64,000 bases of DNA from Myxococcales bacterium (GCA_016793465.1 JAEUJW010000055.1:62001-126000); one strand, 5' to 3'. Positions 7,843 to 16,596 are shown, numbered from the stretch's first letter. Program-made: numbers and translations. Notes: generated from the sequence alone by a model not told the origin.

Positions 7843-9438
7843 ATGAAGCCCCTCCACATCACCTCCACCCTCCTGTTCGCGGTCCCCCTGCTCGCGCTGC
7901 CGGCCTGCGGCGACGCCGGCGGCGGCGACGGCTCCTACGACGACGGCGGCCCCGACGAGAGCGCCGGCGACGACGGCGGCGACGACGGCGGCGGCGGCCT
8001 CGGCGTCGGCCAGGGCGGCTCGCAGGACTTCGGGCAGTTCAAGGAGATCCTCGACCGCGGGGAGATCCCCGGGCCGAACACGATCGACGACGTCGGGTTC
8101 TTCAACGAGCACAAGATCGAGCTGCCGAAGCCGACCTGCGCCGACGACGTGTGTCTGCACGGGCTCTACGGCGAGATGGGCAACATGATCAGCGGCTCGG
8201 GCTGCATCACCGTGCTGGTCGGCATGAACACGCCGCTCGACGTCGAGGAGATCGAGCGCCCGCCGCTCAACCTCAGCGTGGTGGTCGACACCAGCGGATC
8301 GATGAAGGGCGAGCCGATCGAGTACGCCCGCCAGGGCCTCGAGCGCATGCTCGACGGGCTCTTGCCGGGCGACAAGATCCACCTGGTGACCTTCTCGAGC
8401 GAGGCGCGCGTGGTCACCGAGGCGGTCGAGGGCGACGCGCCCGAGCTGGTCAACGGGATCGCGGAGATCGCGGCCGCGGGCGGCACCAACATCTACGACG
8501 GGCTCTACACCGGCTTCGCGCTGGTCGACCAGCACTACGTGGAGGGCGCGCAGAACCGGGTGGTGCTGCTGTCCGACGGCGAGGCGACCGAGGGCATCAC
8601 CAACGACGCGCAGATCGTCGAGATGGCGGCGGCCTACGCCGGGCTCGGGTACGGGCTGACGACCATCGGGGTCGGCCAGGACTTCGACGTCGAGCTCATG
8701 CGCACGTTGTCGGAGCAGGCCTCGGGGAGCTTTTATTTCCTCGAGGACCCGGCGGCCGTCAAAGAGGTGTTCCACGAGGAGGTGACGTCGTTTTTGATCC
8801 CGCTGGCGGCGGACGTGAAGCTCGGCGTCGACATCGGCGACGAGTACTTGCTGCGCGGGATCTACGGGACCAAGCTCTTCAACGTGACCGCGGGGCACGG
8901 GGAGATCGCCATCCCGAACCTGCAGATCGCCCATCGCACGAGTGTCGACGATCACGACGACGGCGGCCGGCGCGGCGGCGGCGGGGCGATCCTGCTCGAG
9001 CTCATCCGCAAGTCGGGGCAGACGCCGGTCGAGCACGTGGGCACGCTGAACCTCCACTATCGCAAGCCGAACAGCGAGGAGACGGTCGACCAGGAGGTCG
9101 ATATCCAGGTGCCGGTCGACCCGAGCGACGTGGACCTCGAGAACGGGACGTTCGAGGACGCCAGCGTGGAGAAGAGCTTCGTGATGCTCAACATCTTCGT
9201 CGGCTTCCAGATGGCGGCCACGCGGGCGCAGCAGGGCGACTACGACGGGGCGTGGAACGTGCTCGACGCGCTCGAGCGGGCCGTCTCGGGCTGGCTGGCG
9301 GTGAACCCGGACTTCGACATCGAGGACGACCTGTCGTACGTCAGCAAGTTCAAGGCGAACGTGCTGGCCAAGCGGCCGCCCGACGGTCAGCCGACGCCCA
9401 CGCCGGTGCCGCCGCCGAACCCGTGGCCGCAGGACTGA
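7843..9438 (+). CDS. von Willebrand factor type A domain lipoprotein
   Basis: A 531-residue exported protein. The signal peptide ends in a lipobox (LALPAC), followed by a Gly/Asp-rich low-complexity linker. The vWA domain has a complete MIDAS set: VVVDTSGSMKG (DxSxS) near residue 147, a Thr in GGTNIYDGL, and LLSDGEATEG (Asp). This predicts divalent-metal-dependent protein binding, as in the Ca-activated channel/TerY-like vWA group. The C-terminal third resembles the fold following vWA in YfbK-like lipoproteins. An AAGGA Shine-Dalgarno lies about 11 nt before ATG 7843. The neighbour upstream is the membrane protein ending 39 bp away. A strong hairpin follows the stop. Confidence 0.85.
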   Translation: MKPLHITSTLLFAVPLLALPACGDAGGGDGSYDDGGPDESAGDDGGDDGGGGLGVGQGGSQDFGQFKEILDRGEIPGPNTIDDVGFFNEHKIELPKPTCADDVCLHGLYGEMGNMISGSGCITVLVGMNTPLDVEEIERPPLNLSVVVDTSGSMKGEPIEYARQGLERMLDGLLPGDKIHLVTFSSEARVVTEAVEGDAPELVNGIAEIAAAGGTNIYDGLYTGFALVDQHYVEGAQNRVVLLSDGEATEGITNDAQIVEMAAAYAGLGYGLTTIGVGQDFDVELMRTLSEQASGSFYFLEDPAAVKEVFHEEVTSFLIPLAADVKLGVDIGDEYLLRGIYGTKLFNVTAGHGEIAIPNLQIAHRTSVDDHDDGGRRGGGGAILLELIRKSGQTPVEHVGTLNLHYRKPNSEETVDQEVDIQVPVDPSDVDLENGTFEDASVEKSFVMLNIFVGFQMAATRAQQGDYDGAWNVLDALERAVSGWLAVNPDFDIEDDLSYVSKFKANVLAKRPPDGQPTPTPVPPPNPWPQD

Positions 9439-9461
9439 GCGAATGATGCAATGATGGATGG

Positions 9462-9493
9462 CTCGCCTCGCGGGAGCAGACCCGCGGGGCGAG
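9462..9493. terminator. Bidirectional hairpin terminator
   Basis: A 13-bp stem with one mismatch (9462-9474 with 9481-9493) and a six-base loop, in the space between two convergent transcription units; an A/T-rich stretch (tgatattattt) follows on the plus strand. It would serve both the vWA gene and the lipase transcript. Confidence 0.7.
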
Positions 9494-9498
9494 TGATA

Positions 9499-9534
9499 TT
9501 ATTTGCGGGAGCTGCAGCCGGCGCAGGAGAGCAT
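9499..9534 (-). CDS. Putative 11-residue Cys-rich mini-ORF
   Basis: ATG-initiated peptide MLSCAGCSSRK, starting two bases after the stop of another mini-ORF and ending just before the shared hairpin terminator. Codon third positions are G/C except in the Lys codon. Two Cys in a CxxC arrangement are notable. Whether it is translated is unknown; it may be chance. Confidence 0.25.
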   Translation of the reverse strand: MLSCAGCSSRK

Positions 9535-9536
9535 GT

Positions 9537-9602
9537 TTAGACCATCCATACGCTGAGGTCGCCATGATTCGTGGGGTCCTGCACTTCGGGGCAGGCGATC
9601 AC
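9537..9602 (-). CDS. Putative 21-residue mini-ORF coupled to the lipase stop
   Basis: A GTG overlaps the lipase TGA (GTGA), giving a 21-residue frame with acidic/polar composition ending in SVWMV. The overlap is the same arrangement used by many real gene pairs in this window (e.g. 703, 19990, 51018), and codon usage is G/C-ending. No family is known. Translation is not demonstrated. Confidence 0.3.
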   Translation of the reverse strand: MIACPEVQDPTNHGDLSVWMV

Positions 9603-11044
9603 GGGCGAGCGGCGAGCGCGGGGCCGAGGATCTCCGCGAGGTGGGCGAGGATCGTCGGGTGGGCGAGCATGGCGACGTGGCCGACGCCCGCGTGGGTGGT
9701 GCGATGAATGGCGGGGTCGTCGGGGGCGGCGCTGCGCGGGCGCACGAGGCCGTCGCCGACGACCCAGGCGAACGACGGGGTCCGGAGCTTGCCGGCGAGG
9801 TCGTGGTAGCGGGCGTGCGGGAGGCGGGCTTCTTCGCCGGGGGCGTCGCGGGTGGTGCCGTGGCGCAGGTCCTTGATGCCGGCGCTGCGCAGGTCGATGG
9901 TGCGGGCGATGGGCGCGGTGACCGGGAGCGCGTGCAGGGCGGCGGTCGCGGCGACGCCGAATTGCTCGAGGTAGGAGCCGCGGTGCGGGGCGCCGAGGCA
10001 GACGATGTCGGTGAGGCTGGCGGCCCAGGCGTCGCCGCGCTGGCTGGCGTGGTGGCAGGCGCTGCGCACGACGAGGCCGCCCATGCTGTGGCCGACGAGC
10101 ACGAGCGGCGGCGGCGGGCCGGGGAGGTTGGTGTAGAGGCGGCGCAGGAGGTCGGCGAGGGCGCGACCGTTGGCGGAGATGCGCAGGCCGGAGTTGTAGC
10201 GGAGGTAGAGCGGGGTGACGCCGTGGCTGGCGGCGAGCAGGTCGCCGTAATCGACGTCGGGGCGGCCGAACGAGCGGGCGGCGCCGCGGCGCCAGCAGGT
10301 CTCGTCGGCGGCGAGGCCGTGCACGAACACGACGAGGCGGGCCGCGTCGCCGCGCGGGAGGAGAGTGGCGAGGTCGCTGCGCGAGAGCACGAGGCGACGA
10401 CCGCGGTGGCGCAGGTGCATGGCCGTGCGCAAGGGGTTGCGGGTGCGGGTGAGGCGGTCGCCGAGGATGCCGTGCAGGAGGCCGACGAGCGGTCCGGGGA
10501 TCTCCGGCGGCGCGATCGCGGGACCGGCGATGTTGAGGGCGCGATCGAGGGTGTCGAAGAGCAGGCGGTTGACGGCGCGGATGCACGTATAAACGCCGCT
10601 GCGCACGCCGTCGTGGATCTTTCGCGCGGCGCGCACGGCGGGCATGTCGTCGATGATCGCCAGCGGGGCGGCGATCGCGGCGTGCACGTCCTCGGCGATG
10701 TCGGCGGCGAGCTCGACGCCGGCGCGGGTCAGACGCAGGACGCCGCGCAGGCGGGCGAGGCGCTCGCGGCGGTCGTGCGGGTCGGTCGTGGCGATGGGTG
10801 AGCGCGAGGGTGACCGCGGCTCGGGCGGCGCGAGCGAGGGCTCGAACAATTCCGGGTCGGCGGGGGCTGCGAATCGCATCGGCGAGATCGAGGGCGCGAT
10901 ATGTTCGGGGTCGGCTGGGGCCGCGAATCGCGTCGGTGAGGGCGACGGTGAGATTTGTTCGGGGTCGGCGGGGGCTGCGAATCGTTCGGGCATCGGCGAG
11001 GGCATGCGCGGGGTGGTGGCTGGATGATGGTTCTCAAGATTCAT
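9599..11044 (-). CDS. Alpha/beta-hydrolase (lipase/esterase) with N-terminal repeats
   Basis: A 481-residue protein. Residues 21-74 are three 18-residue repeats starting RFAAPADPE, predicted to be disordered. The catalytic half has the oxyanion element VVFVHGLAAD and the nucleophile elbow GHSMGG (Ser), as in PGAP1/triacylglycerol lipases; a late His (AGVGHVAML) fits the catalytic triad. No clear signal peptide is present. Its ATG overlaps the stop of the MerR gene by four bases (ATGA), so the two are co-transcribed and the lipase is likely under the regulator's control. It would hydrolyse an ester or lipid; the substrate cannot be told. The repeats are well preserved at DNA level. Confidence 0.85.
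   Translation of the reverse strand: MNLENHHPATTPRMPSPMPERFAAPADPEQISPSPSPTRFAAPADPEHIAPSISPMRFAAPADPELFEPSLAPPEPRSPSRSPIATTDPHDRRERLARLRGVLRLTRAGVELAADIAEDVHAAIAAPLAIIDDMPAVRAARKIHDGVRSGVYTCIRAVNRLLFDTLDRALNIAGPAIAPPEIPGPLVGLLHGILGDRLTRTRNPLRTAMHLRHRGRRLVLSRSDLATLLPRGDAARLVVFVHGLAADETCWRRGAARSFGRPDVDYGDLLAASHGVTPLYLRYNSGLRISANGRALADLLRRLYTNLPGPPPPLVLVGHSMGGLVVRSACHHASQRGDAWAASLTDIVCLGAPHRGSYLEQFGVAATAALHALPVTAPIARTIDLRSAGIKDLRHGTTRDAPGEEARLPHARYHDLAGKLRTPSFAWVVGDGLVRPRSAAPDDPAIHRTTHAGVGHVAMLAHPTILAHLAEILGPALAARP
10823..10984 (-). repeat. Three in-frame 54-bp tandem repeats
   Basis: Encodes three copies of an 18-residue unit RFAAPADPE-x2-x-PS-x-(S/A)P-x2 in the lipase N-terminus. The ggtcggcgggggctgcgaatcg core is nearly identical in all three, suggesting recent duplication or slippage. 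Confidence 0.85.
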
Positions 11045-11787
11045 GCGCGGCGCCTCGCTTTGCGGGCGCGGGCGGGCAGGGAGGCGAGCTTGCCGGAGTC
11101 GACGAGCTTGCGGAGGGCGCGCTCCATCTCGTGGGCGAACAGCAGGCGGACGGCCTCGACGCCGGCGCTGCGCACGGTGCGGAGCAGGTCCTCGAGGTCG
11201 GGCGCGGCGATCTTTCCGGCGGTGACGGCGGCGACGACGTCGTCGACGAGGGTGCCGGCCATCCTGGTCATGTGCTTGCGGACGACGGTCGCGGCGGCGG
11301 CGGCGAGGTCGAGGTTCATGCCGGCGGCCTCGAGCTTCATGGCGACGGCGAGCAGGGCCGGGCTGCGCAACAAGTAGAGGTCGCCGCGGCGCTCGACCAG
11401 GCCGGCGCGCTGGAGGTCGGCGAGCAGGCCGGGGCGGCGCGAGCCGGCGAGCTCGTAGAGCTCGCCGGTGGCGAGGGCGCGAGGGGCGTCCTCGGACCAC
11501 GAGGCCTGGACCTGACGCTCGACGCCGAGCCACTCGGCGAGGTCGACCTCGCCGCGGTCGATGCTGGCCATGAGGTCGCCGATCGCGGCGATGCGCAGGC
11601 CGCGGTCCTGCAGCTGGGCGATCAGCTGCAGCCGCTCGAGGTGGGCGTGGCGGTAGCAGGCCACGCGCCCGCGGATCTCCGGGGGCTGGAGCGCGCCGCG
11701 GGCCTGATAGAAGCGGATCGTGCGGCTCGGCACGCGGGCGGCGGCGGCGAGCTCGTCGATGGTGTACTCGATCGGTGGGTCGGCCAT
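11041..11787 (-). CDS. MerR-family transcriptional regulator
   Basis: A 248-residue regulator. The N-terminus carries a MerR winged helix: YTIDELAAAARVPSRTIRFYQ, then the wing GRVACYRHAHLERLQLI. A long C-terminal helical effector region follows, without the Cys cluster of metal-sensing members. ATG at 11787 is preferred over an in-frame GTG at 11802 because the predicted -10 box covers the GTG. It is the first gene of an operon with the lipase (4-bp overlap) and diverges from the gene at 11855. A dyad in the shared promoter region suggests autoregulation and control of the divergent gene. The ligand is unknown. Confidence 0.85.
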   Translation of the reverse strand: MADPPIEYTIDELAAAARVPSRTIRFYQARGALQPPEIRGRVACYRHAHLERLQLIAQLQDRGLRIAAIGDLMASIDRGEVDLAEWLGVERQVQASWSEDAPRALATGELYELAGSRRPGLLADLQRAGLVERRGDLYLLRSPALLAVAMKLEAAGMNLDLAAAAATVVRKHMTRMAGTLVDDVVAAVTAGKIAAPDLEDLLRTVRSAGVEAVRLLFAHEMERALRKLVDSGKLASLPARARKARRRA

Positions 11788-11798
11788 GGCGAACTGGG

Positions 11799-11827
11799 AC
11801 ACCAGTAACCGTGACAGTGTTTGGTGT
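11799..11827. promoter_or_regulatory. Candidate MerR operator dyad
   Basis: A 29-bp partial dyad with arms ACACCA and TGGTGT and a symmetric inner ACnGT-n-ACnGT core, lying inside the spacer of the predicted merR promoter, where MerR-family proteins bind. Inferred from symmetry and position only. Confidence 0.45.
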
Positions 11828-11830
11828 CAA
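11802..11830 (-). promoter_or_regulatory. Predicted promoter of the MerR-lipase operon
   Basis: Perfect -35 TTGACA (11830-11825 read on the minus strand), 17-nt spacer, weak -10 TACTGG (11807-11802). Transcription would start a few bases before ATG 11787. Confidence 0.5.
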
Positions 11831-11854
11831 GACAAAGATGGTAGGGTCGGACGG

Positions 11855-14638
11855 ATGATCCGGACGCGGGAGCTGTGGCAGGCGTGGCGGGCGGCGCCGT
11901 GGCGCGGGGAGCTGCTGGCGGAGGCGATCGCGGCGGCGCGGGCGGAGGCGCCGACGGGCGAGGGGTGGGAGGACGTCGCCCTGCGGCTGGGTTCGATGCA
12001 GGCCGTCGACCATATAATGCGGGTGGCGCGGGCGCGGGTGCGGCCGGAGCTGCTGCTGCTGTTCGAACGGCTGCGCAGGCTGACGCCGGAGGAGGTGCTG
12101 GGGAAGATCGACCTCGAGACGATCGGCGGCGGGGCGGCGCTCGAGCGGCTGTGGTGGCGGCTGCGTCCGGAGGGGCTGCGCCGGGCGCTCGCGGGGGTGA
12201 CGTGGGGGCGCCATGCGACGTGCCGCGAGCGGGTGCTGGCGGCGATGCTGCGGACCGGGCTGGCCGAGCAGGTGGGAGAGGAGGCGCTGCGGCGGGTGCG
12301 GGCGCTCGCGGAGCCGGGGCGTTCGTCGATCGCGGCGGCGATCGTCGGGCAGCTGGCGGAGGACGATCCGCTGCGGGTGTCGCTGCGGGCGCGCATCGAG
12401 GCGAGTGACGGGTTTACGCGGGTCGGGCTGCTGCGCGCCATGCCGGCGCCGATCGGGCGCGCGTGGCTGGGGTTGCCGCCGGTGTGGGAGGCGATGGCGT
12501 GGAGCGAGGCGGACCGGCGCGAGCGCGCGACGTGGGAGCCGGCGGAGCTGCGCGGGCTCGTCGAGGCGGAGGCGGCGGCGGAGTGGGAGCGGGTGGCGGC
12601 GATCGCGGAGCCGGCGGCGCGGCTCGACGCGTGGGAGCTGCGGATGGCGCAGCTCGGGCCGGTGGCGACGCTGGACGAGTCGCGGCGGTGGCTGGCGGCG
12701 GTGCGGGCGGTGATCGCGGCGAGGCCGGACGAGGTGTACCGCCTGCAGGTCGGGGTGCCGGCGCGGCTGTGGGACGAGGCGCTCGCGGGGCTGGCTCCGG
12801 CGCTCGCGTGCGAGGCGCTGGTGTGGCTGGTGTGGAACGATCCGCAGGGGGACGCGGAGCGGGCGCTGACGGCGGTGCTGACGTGCGAGGCGCTGGCCGA
12901 GAAGGAGCGGGTGCGGCTGCTCGGGATGCTGCTCGAGTGGTGCCTGGCGCTGCCGGGTGATACGTCGGGGTCGAGGTATGTTCCGGGGGCCGAGCGCATG
13001 GACGTGCGGGAGCTCGAGCTGCGCGCGGCCGAGGCGCTTATCAATAACGAGGAGGCGACGCCGCGTGAGGCGATGCTGGCGGCGCTGCATCTGACGCGGG
13101 CGCGGTTGGCGTTCTGGGCGGATCGCTGGTGTCAGGAGGATCCGCTGCTGCAGGGCGAGCCGGCGCACGGGCGGCGATGTTTGACAAGTGCGCTGGCGCG
13201 GCTGGCCGGGGCGGCTGGCCCGGCGGGGCGGGCGGAGGTCGTGGCGATCGTGCGGGGGCTGGCGAGCGCGTGGACGGAGGCGGAGCAGGTCGCGGCGCTC
13301 GCCGAATGTGCGGATTGGATGGACGAGGGGGAGCGACGAGAATTGGTGCGGCGGGCCTGTGCTGTCGGCGAGCCGCGGGCGGTCGGGTCACTGATTCGCT
13401 GGGTGCCGGCGCAGGAGGTCGCGGCGGCGCTGGCCGGGCCGATCGCGCGGGCGCTGGCGCTGCCGGAGGTGCACGCGCGCTGGGGGGCGCTGGGCGAGCT
13501 GGTCGGGGGGCTGGCTGAAGAGACAGGTGCGGAGATCCTGCGCGGGCTGTGGGCGCACGAGCAGGCGCGCGAGGGTACGGACGGCGCCGTCCATGCGTTT
13601 CCGCGGTGGGCGATGGACGACGCGCTGCGGCGGGACCTGCTGGCGCACGAGGTTCGGCGGCCGTACCGGCCGTACACGGCGTGGCTGCTGGGGACGTACG
13701 CGCGGGGGCTGCCGGCGGCGGAGGTGGAGGCGGCGCTCGACCAGGCGATCGCGGAGTTCGCGGCGATCGCGGGCGAGCCGACCAGCCCGGGCAACGACGC
13801 GGGGCCGTTCGTCGAGATGGCGGACCTGCTGAGCGAGGCGCAGGTGCGGCGGGCGCTGGAGGTGGTCGATCGTATGGCGGCGCTGGCGGGGCGGAGGTGG
13901 GGCGGCGACCTCGACTGTTCGCGGCAGGCTCTGGGGCTGCGGCTGGCGGAGCTCGGGTATGGTGAAGAGGCGGAGGCGGTGATCCGGGCGACGAGGGATC
14001 CGGCGTGGGCGCTCGGCGGGCTGGCGGGGCAGCGGCTGTCCCGAGGGGCAGGTTGGGAGGCGGTCGCGGGGCTGTTCGAAACGACGGGCGAGGAGGCGCT
14101 GGCGTCGGCGATCTCCGGGGTCGTGGGGCGGCTGCCGGCGCAGGCGGTGGCGGGGCTCGGGGCGGTGGCGGAGGGGCTTTTGCGGCGAATACATCGGGAG
14201 GAGGATCCGGAGCGGCGCGGGGAGCTGGTGCATTCGCTGTGGCAGGGGTTCGGGCCGGCGCTGGCGGGCGAGCGCTGGGCGGCGGAGTTCCGCGCGCACA
14301 CGACGGGGACGCGGCGGGTCGAGCTGTTGCTCGCGCTGGCGGCGACGGCGGCGGGCGCGGGATATGTCGAGGAGGCGCTGGCGGAGGCGGAGGGGCTCGA
14401 GCCCGAGGATTGGTTCGAGGCGTATTGCGCGGTGGCGCCGCGGCTGCCGGCGCCGCGGCGTGTGCATTTAATTGTGCGGTGGATGGAGCGGCGCGGGCCG
14501 TACACGACGGTGCTGCGCGGGCTCGAGGACGGGGCGACGGGGCGGGAGATCGCAGGGGTGCTGGCGGCGCTCGGCGGCGACGCGGCGCTCGTGGTGATGG
14601 CGCGGCGATTGATCGCGGTGGCGGACATGCTCGACTGA
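11855..14638 (+). CDS. Large helical protein of unknown function
   Basis: A 927-residue protein, rich in Ala, Glu, Leu and Arg and predicted to be almost wholly alpha-helical, with short repeating helices such as RVLAAMLRTGLAEQVGEEAL and EVVAIVRGLASAWTEAEQV that suggest a HEAT/ARM-like solenoid. No signal peptide, membrane segment or catalytic motif was found. ATG at 11855 is chosen because the divergent promoter region lies immediately upstream; a longer frame would overlap merR. Its position divergent from merR, with a shared operator candidate, suggests joint regulation. A degenerate GGACAGG-type palindrome lies in frame at 14036-14053. Function not assigned. Confidence 0.7.
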   Translation: MIRTRELWQAWRAAPWRGELLAEAIAAARAEAPTGEGWEDVALRLGSMQAVDHIMRVARARVRPELLLLFERLRRLTPEEVLGKIDLETIGGGAALERLWWRLRPEGLRRALAGVTWGRHATCRERVLAAMLRTGLAEQVGEEALRRVRALAEPGRSSIAAAIVGQLAEDDPLRVSLRARIEASDGFTRVGLLRAMPAPIGRAWLGLPPVWEAMAWSEADRRERATWEPAELRGLVEAEAAAEWERVAAIAEPAARLDAWELRMAQLGPVATLDESRRWLAAVRAVIAARPDEVYRLQVGVPARLWDEALAGLAPALACEALVWLVWNDPQGDAERALTAVLTCEALAEKERVRLLGMLLEWCLALPGDTSGSRYVPGAERMDVRELELRAAEALINNEEATPREAMLAALHLTRARLAFWADRWCQEDPLLQGEPAHGRRCLTSALARLAGAAGPAGRAEVVAIVRGLASAWTEAEQVAALAECADWMDEGERRELVRRACAVGEPRAVGSLIRWVPAQEVAAALAGPIARALALPEVHARWGALGELVGGLAEETGAEILRGLWAHEQAREGTDGAVHAFPRWAMDDALRRDLLAHEVRRPYRPYTAWLLGTYARGLPAAEVEAALDQAIAEFAAIAGEPTSPGNDAGPFVEMADLLSEAQVRRALEVVDRMAALAGRRWGGDLDCSRQALGLRLAELGYGEEAEAVIRATRDPAWALGGLAGQRLSRGAGWEAVAGLFETTGEEALASAISGVVGRLPAQAVAGLGAVAEGLLRRIHREEDPERRGELVHSLWQGFGPALAGERWAAEFRAHTTGTRRVELLLALAATAAGAGYVEEALAEAEGLEPEDWFEAYCAVAPRLPAPRRVHLIVRWMERRGPYTTVLRGLEDGATGREIAGVLAALGGDAALVVMARRLIAVADMLD

Positions 14639-14690
14639 GCGCTCCGTGGTCGCCGTTGAGGCTCGTCCCGGGGTCGCGGACCGCACGACC

Positions 14691-14914
14691 GGCGTTTCGG
14701 GGGTGCTCCGGTCGTCGCCTCGTATGAGCGTCGGTGGCGACGGATCGTCGGACGATATCGACGCTCCGGCGTTTCGGGGGTGCTCCGGTCGTCGCCTCGT
14801 ATGAGGGTCGGTGGCGACCGATTCACGATATCGACGCTCCGGCGTTCGGGGTGCTCCGGCCGTCGCCTCGTATGAGGGGCGGTGGTGACCGATCGTCGGA
14901 CGATATCGTCGCTC
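14691..14914. repeat. Three tandem ~75-bp repeats between convergent genes
   Basis: Units start at 14691 (77 bp), 14768 (73 bp) and 14841 (about 74 bp), each beginning GGCGTT(T)CGGG and containing cgtcgcctcgtatgag, a palindromic ATCGTC-G-GACGAT (lost in unit 2) and gatatcg. They fill most of the 338-bp gap 14639-14976 between the convergent helical-protein and OmpA genes. No ORF of quality is present. They could be an unstable minisatellite, a transcription-end structure or a protein-binding array. Confidence 0.85.
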
Positions 14915-14976
14915 GAGCTCGCGGGCGACGGTCCCGCGGCGGGGCCGTCGTCCGCTCGACGCTGGGCGCGTCGATG

Positions 14977-16512
14977 TCACTGGACGATGATCATGAACTC
15001 GATGCGGCGGTTCCTGGCGCGGCCGACGGGGGTGCGGTTGGTGTCGATCGGCTCGTCGGGGCCGGCGCCGCGGGTCTCGATGCGCGCGGCGTCGATGCCG
15101 TGCTCGACCAGGTATTTTTTGACGGAGTTGGCGCGGCGGTGCGAGAGGTCGCGGTTGTAGGCCGGGCTGCCGGTGCTGTCGGTGTGGCCGGAGATCTCGA
15201 TGCGGATGCTCGGGAACTCCTTTAAAATTGCGACGGCGCGGTCGAGCACGGGGCGTGACTTGGGCTTGATGGTGTCCTTGTCGAGGTCGAAGTAGATGCC
15301 TTTGATCGTGCCGACGATGGTCGGGACCTTGGGCGGGAGCTCGTCAGGGCAGCCGTCGTCGTCGAGGTAGCCGTTGCGGGTCTCGGGCTTGTCGATGCAC
15401 TCGTCGGCGGGGTCGAGGATGCCGTCGCCGTCGCGGTCGGGGATCGGGCAGCCGTCGGGTTCGACGCCGGGGTCGTCGGGGCAGCGGTCGACGCTGTCGA
15501 GGAAGCCGTCGCCGTCGCGGTCGCGCTCGGGGCAGCCGTCGGGGGCGATGCCGGGGACGTCGGGGCAGGCGTCCTGGCTGTCCATGAAGCCGTCGCCGTC
15601 GCGGTCGCGCTCGGGGCAGCCGTCGGGCGCGACGCCGGGCTCGTAGGGGCAGGCGTCGCTGCGGTCGAGGAAGCCGTCGCCGTCGCTGTCCTGCTCGACC
15701 TGCTTTGGTTTTTTGCGGCCGAGCACGATCGAGGCGCCGAGCAGGATCTCCGGGTAGTTGGTGGCGCCGGCGTCGACCTCCTTGCGGGCGGCCACGTTGT
15801 CGCGGATGTCGAGGCGGATCAGCGTGCGTTCATTGATAAAAACCTTCAGGCCGCCGCCGAAGTGGGTCATCGGGTCGATGTCGTCGCCGAGGCGGCCGGT
15901 GGTGCCGAGGCCGCCGGAGCCGACCAGGATGAAGGGCGTGATCCGCCAGAACGGCAGCTGGCCGACGAGGTGGGCGCGCACGCCGTAGAGGGTCGCGCGT
16001 CCGCCGGGCGCGCCGTCCTCGAGCACGCGCGTGGGCATGACGCCGCCCTCGAGCTCGCCGCCGAGGAAGCGCAGCGGGTAGTAGGCGACGCGCAGGCCGA
16101 ACGCGGGGGCGGCCGTGCGATAGGGGCGCCAGAACTCGTCGCCCATGTTGATGGCGTCGCGCTGGGAGTAGGGGTCGAACAGCTCGTGCGAGCGCGAGGC
16201 GGGGAAGAACACGCCGGCGTAGAGGCCGAGCTCGACGGTGCCCCGCTGCGGGAGGCAGCGGCGGATCCACGGCGCGTCGCGGCGGTCCTGGCAGCGGGTG
16301 GCGGCGGGCGCGGGGGCGACCTGTCCCGAGGGGCTGGTCGCGGCGACGTCGACGCGGCCGGCGGCGGCGTCGGGCTGCGGCGCGGGGGCGGCGGGGGCGG
16401 GCGTGGTGGCGGCGGGAGCGGGAGCCTGGGCCGCGTGCGCGCGGCCGGCCGCGGTCAGGGCCATCAGGGCGAGGAGACGCGTGCAGGTGGAGACAAGCTT
16501 CGTGGAGGTCAT
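14977..16512 (-). CDS. OmpA-family outer-membrane protein with beta-barrel and thrombospondin type-3 repeats
   Basis: A 511-residue envelope protein. It has a signal peptide (LLALMALTAAGRAHA) and an Ala/Pro linker that includes an in-frame GGACAGG palindrome. Next comes a domain of about 200 residues with alternating patterns typical of an OmpA-like barrel (GTVELGLYAGVFFPAS onward). Four calcium-binding TSP3 repeats (DxDGDGF-x-D with paired Cys) follow at about residues 290-400. The C-terminus is an OmpA peptidoglycan-binding domain with GIYFDLDKDTIKP, ISGHTDSTGS, NRDLSHRRANSVKKYL and an RNRRIEF end. It anchors the outer membrane to peptidoglycan. The start at 16512 gives a proper signal peptide. 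Convergent with the 927-residue protein across the tandem repeats. Confidence 0.92.
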   Translation of the reverse strand: MTSTKLVSTCTRLLALMALTAAGRAHAAQAPAPAATTPAPAAPAPQPDAAAGRVDVAATSPSGQVAPAPAATRCQDRRDAPWIRRCLPQRGTVELGLYAGVFFPASRSHELFDPYSQRDAINMGDEFWRPYRTAAPAFGLRVAYYPLRFLGGELEGGVMPTRVLEDGAPGGRATLYGVRAHLVGQLPFWRITPFILVGSGGLGTTGRLGDDIDPMTHFGGGLKVFINERTLIRLDIRDNVAARKEVDAGATNYPEILLGASIVLGRKKPKQVEQDSDGDGFLDRSDACPYEPGVAPDGCPERDRDGDGFMDSQDACPDVPGIAPDGCPERDRDGDGFLDSVDRCPDDPGVEPDGCPIPDRDGDGILDPADECIDKPETRNGYLDDDGCPDELPPKVPTIVGTIKGIYFDLDKDTIKPKSRPVLDRAVAILKEFPSIRIEISGHTDSTGSPAYNRDLSHRRANSVKKYLVEHGIDAARIETRGAGPDEPIDTNRTPVGRARNRRIEFMIIVQ

Positions 16513-16596
16513 GGCGACCGGTGAAGTACCGACCTCGAGGGAGTCGATCGGTGGGGTCGCGACGAAGTGGACGCGCGCGGGGGTGCGCGGCGGCGC

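Noticed and set aside
6184..9057. 957-codon open frame antisense to the membrane protein and vWA genes
   Set aside because: Highly GC-rich DNA keeps antisense frames free of stops; its Arg/Val/Ala/Gln/Leu-rich, repeat-free product has no domain, and the sense strand has clear domains.
15400..15700. Regular ~75-90 bp spaced repeats resembling a CRISPR-like array
   Set aside because: They are the coding repeats of the TSP3 calcium loops in the OmpA-family gene, in frame and with variable spacers that are conserved protein.
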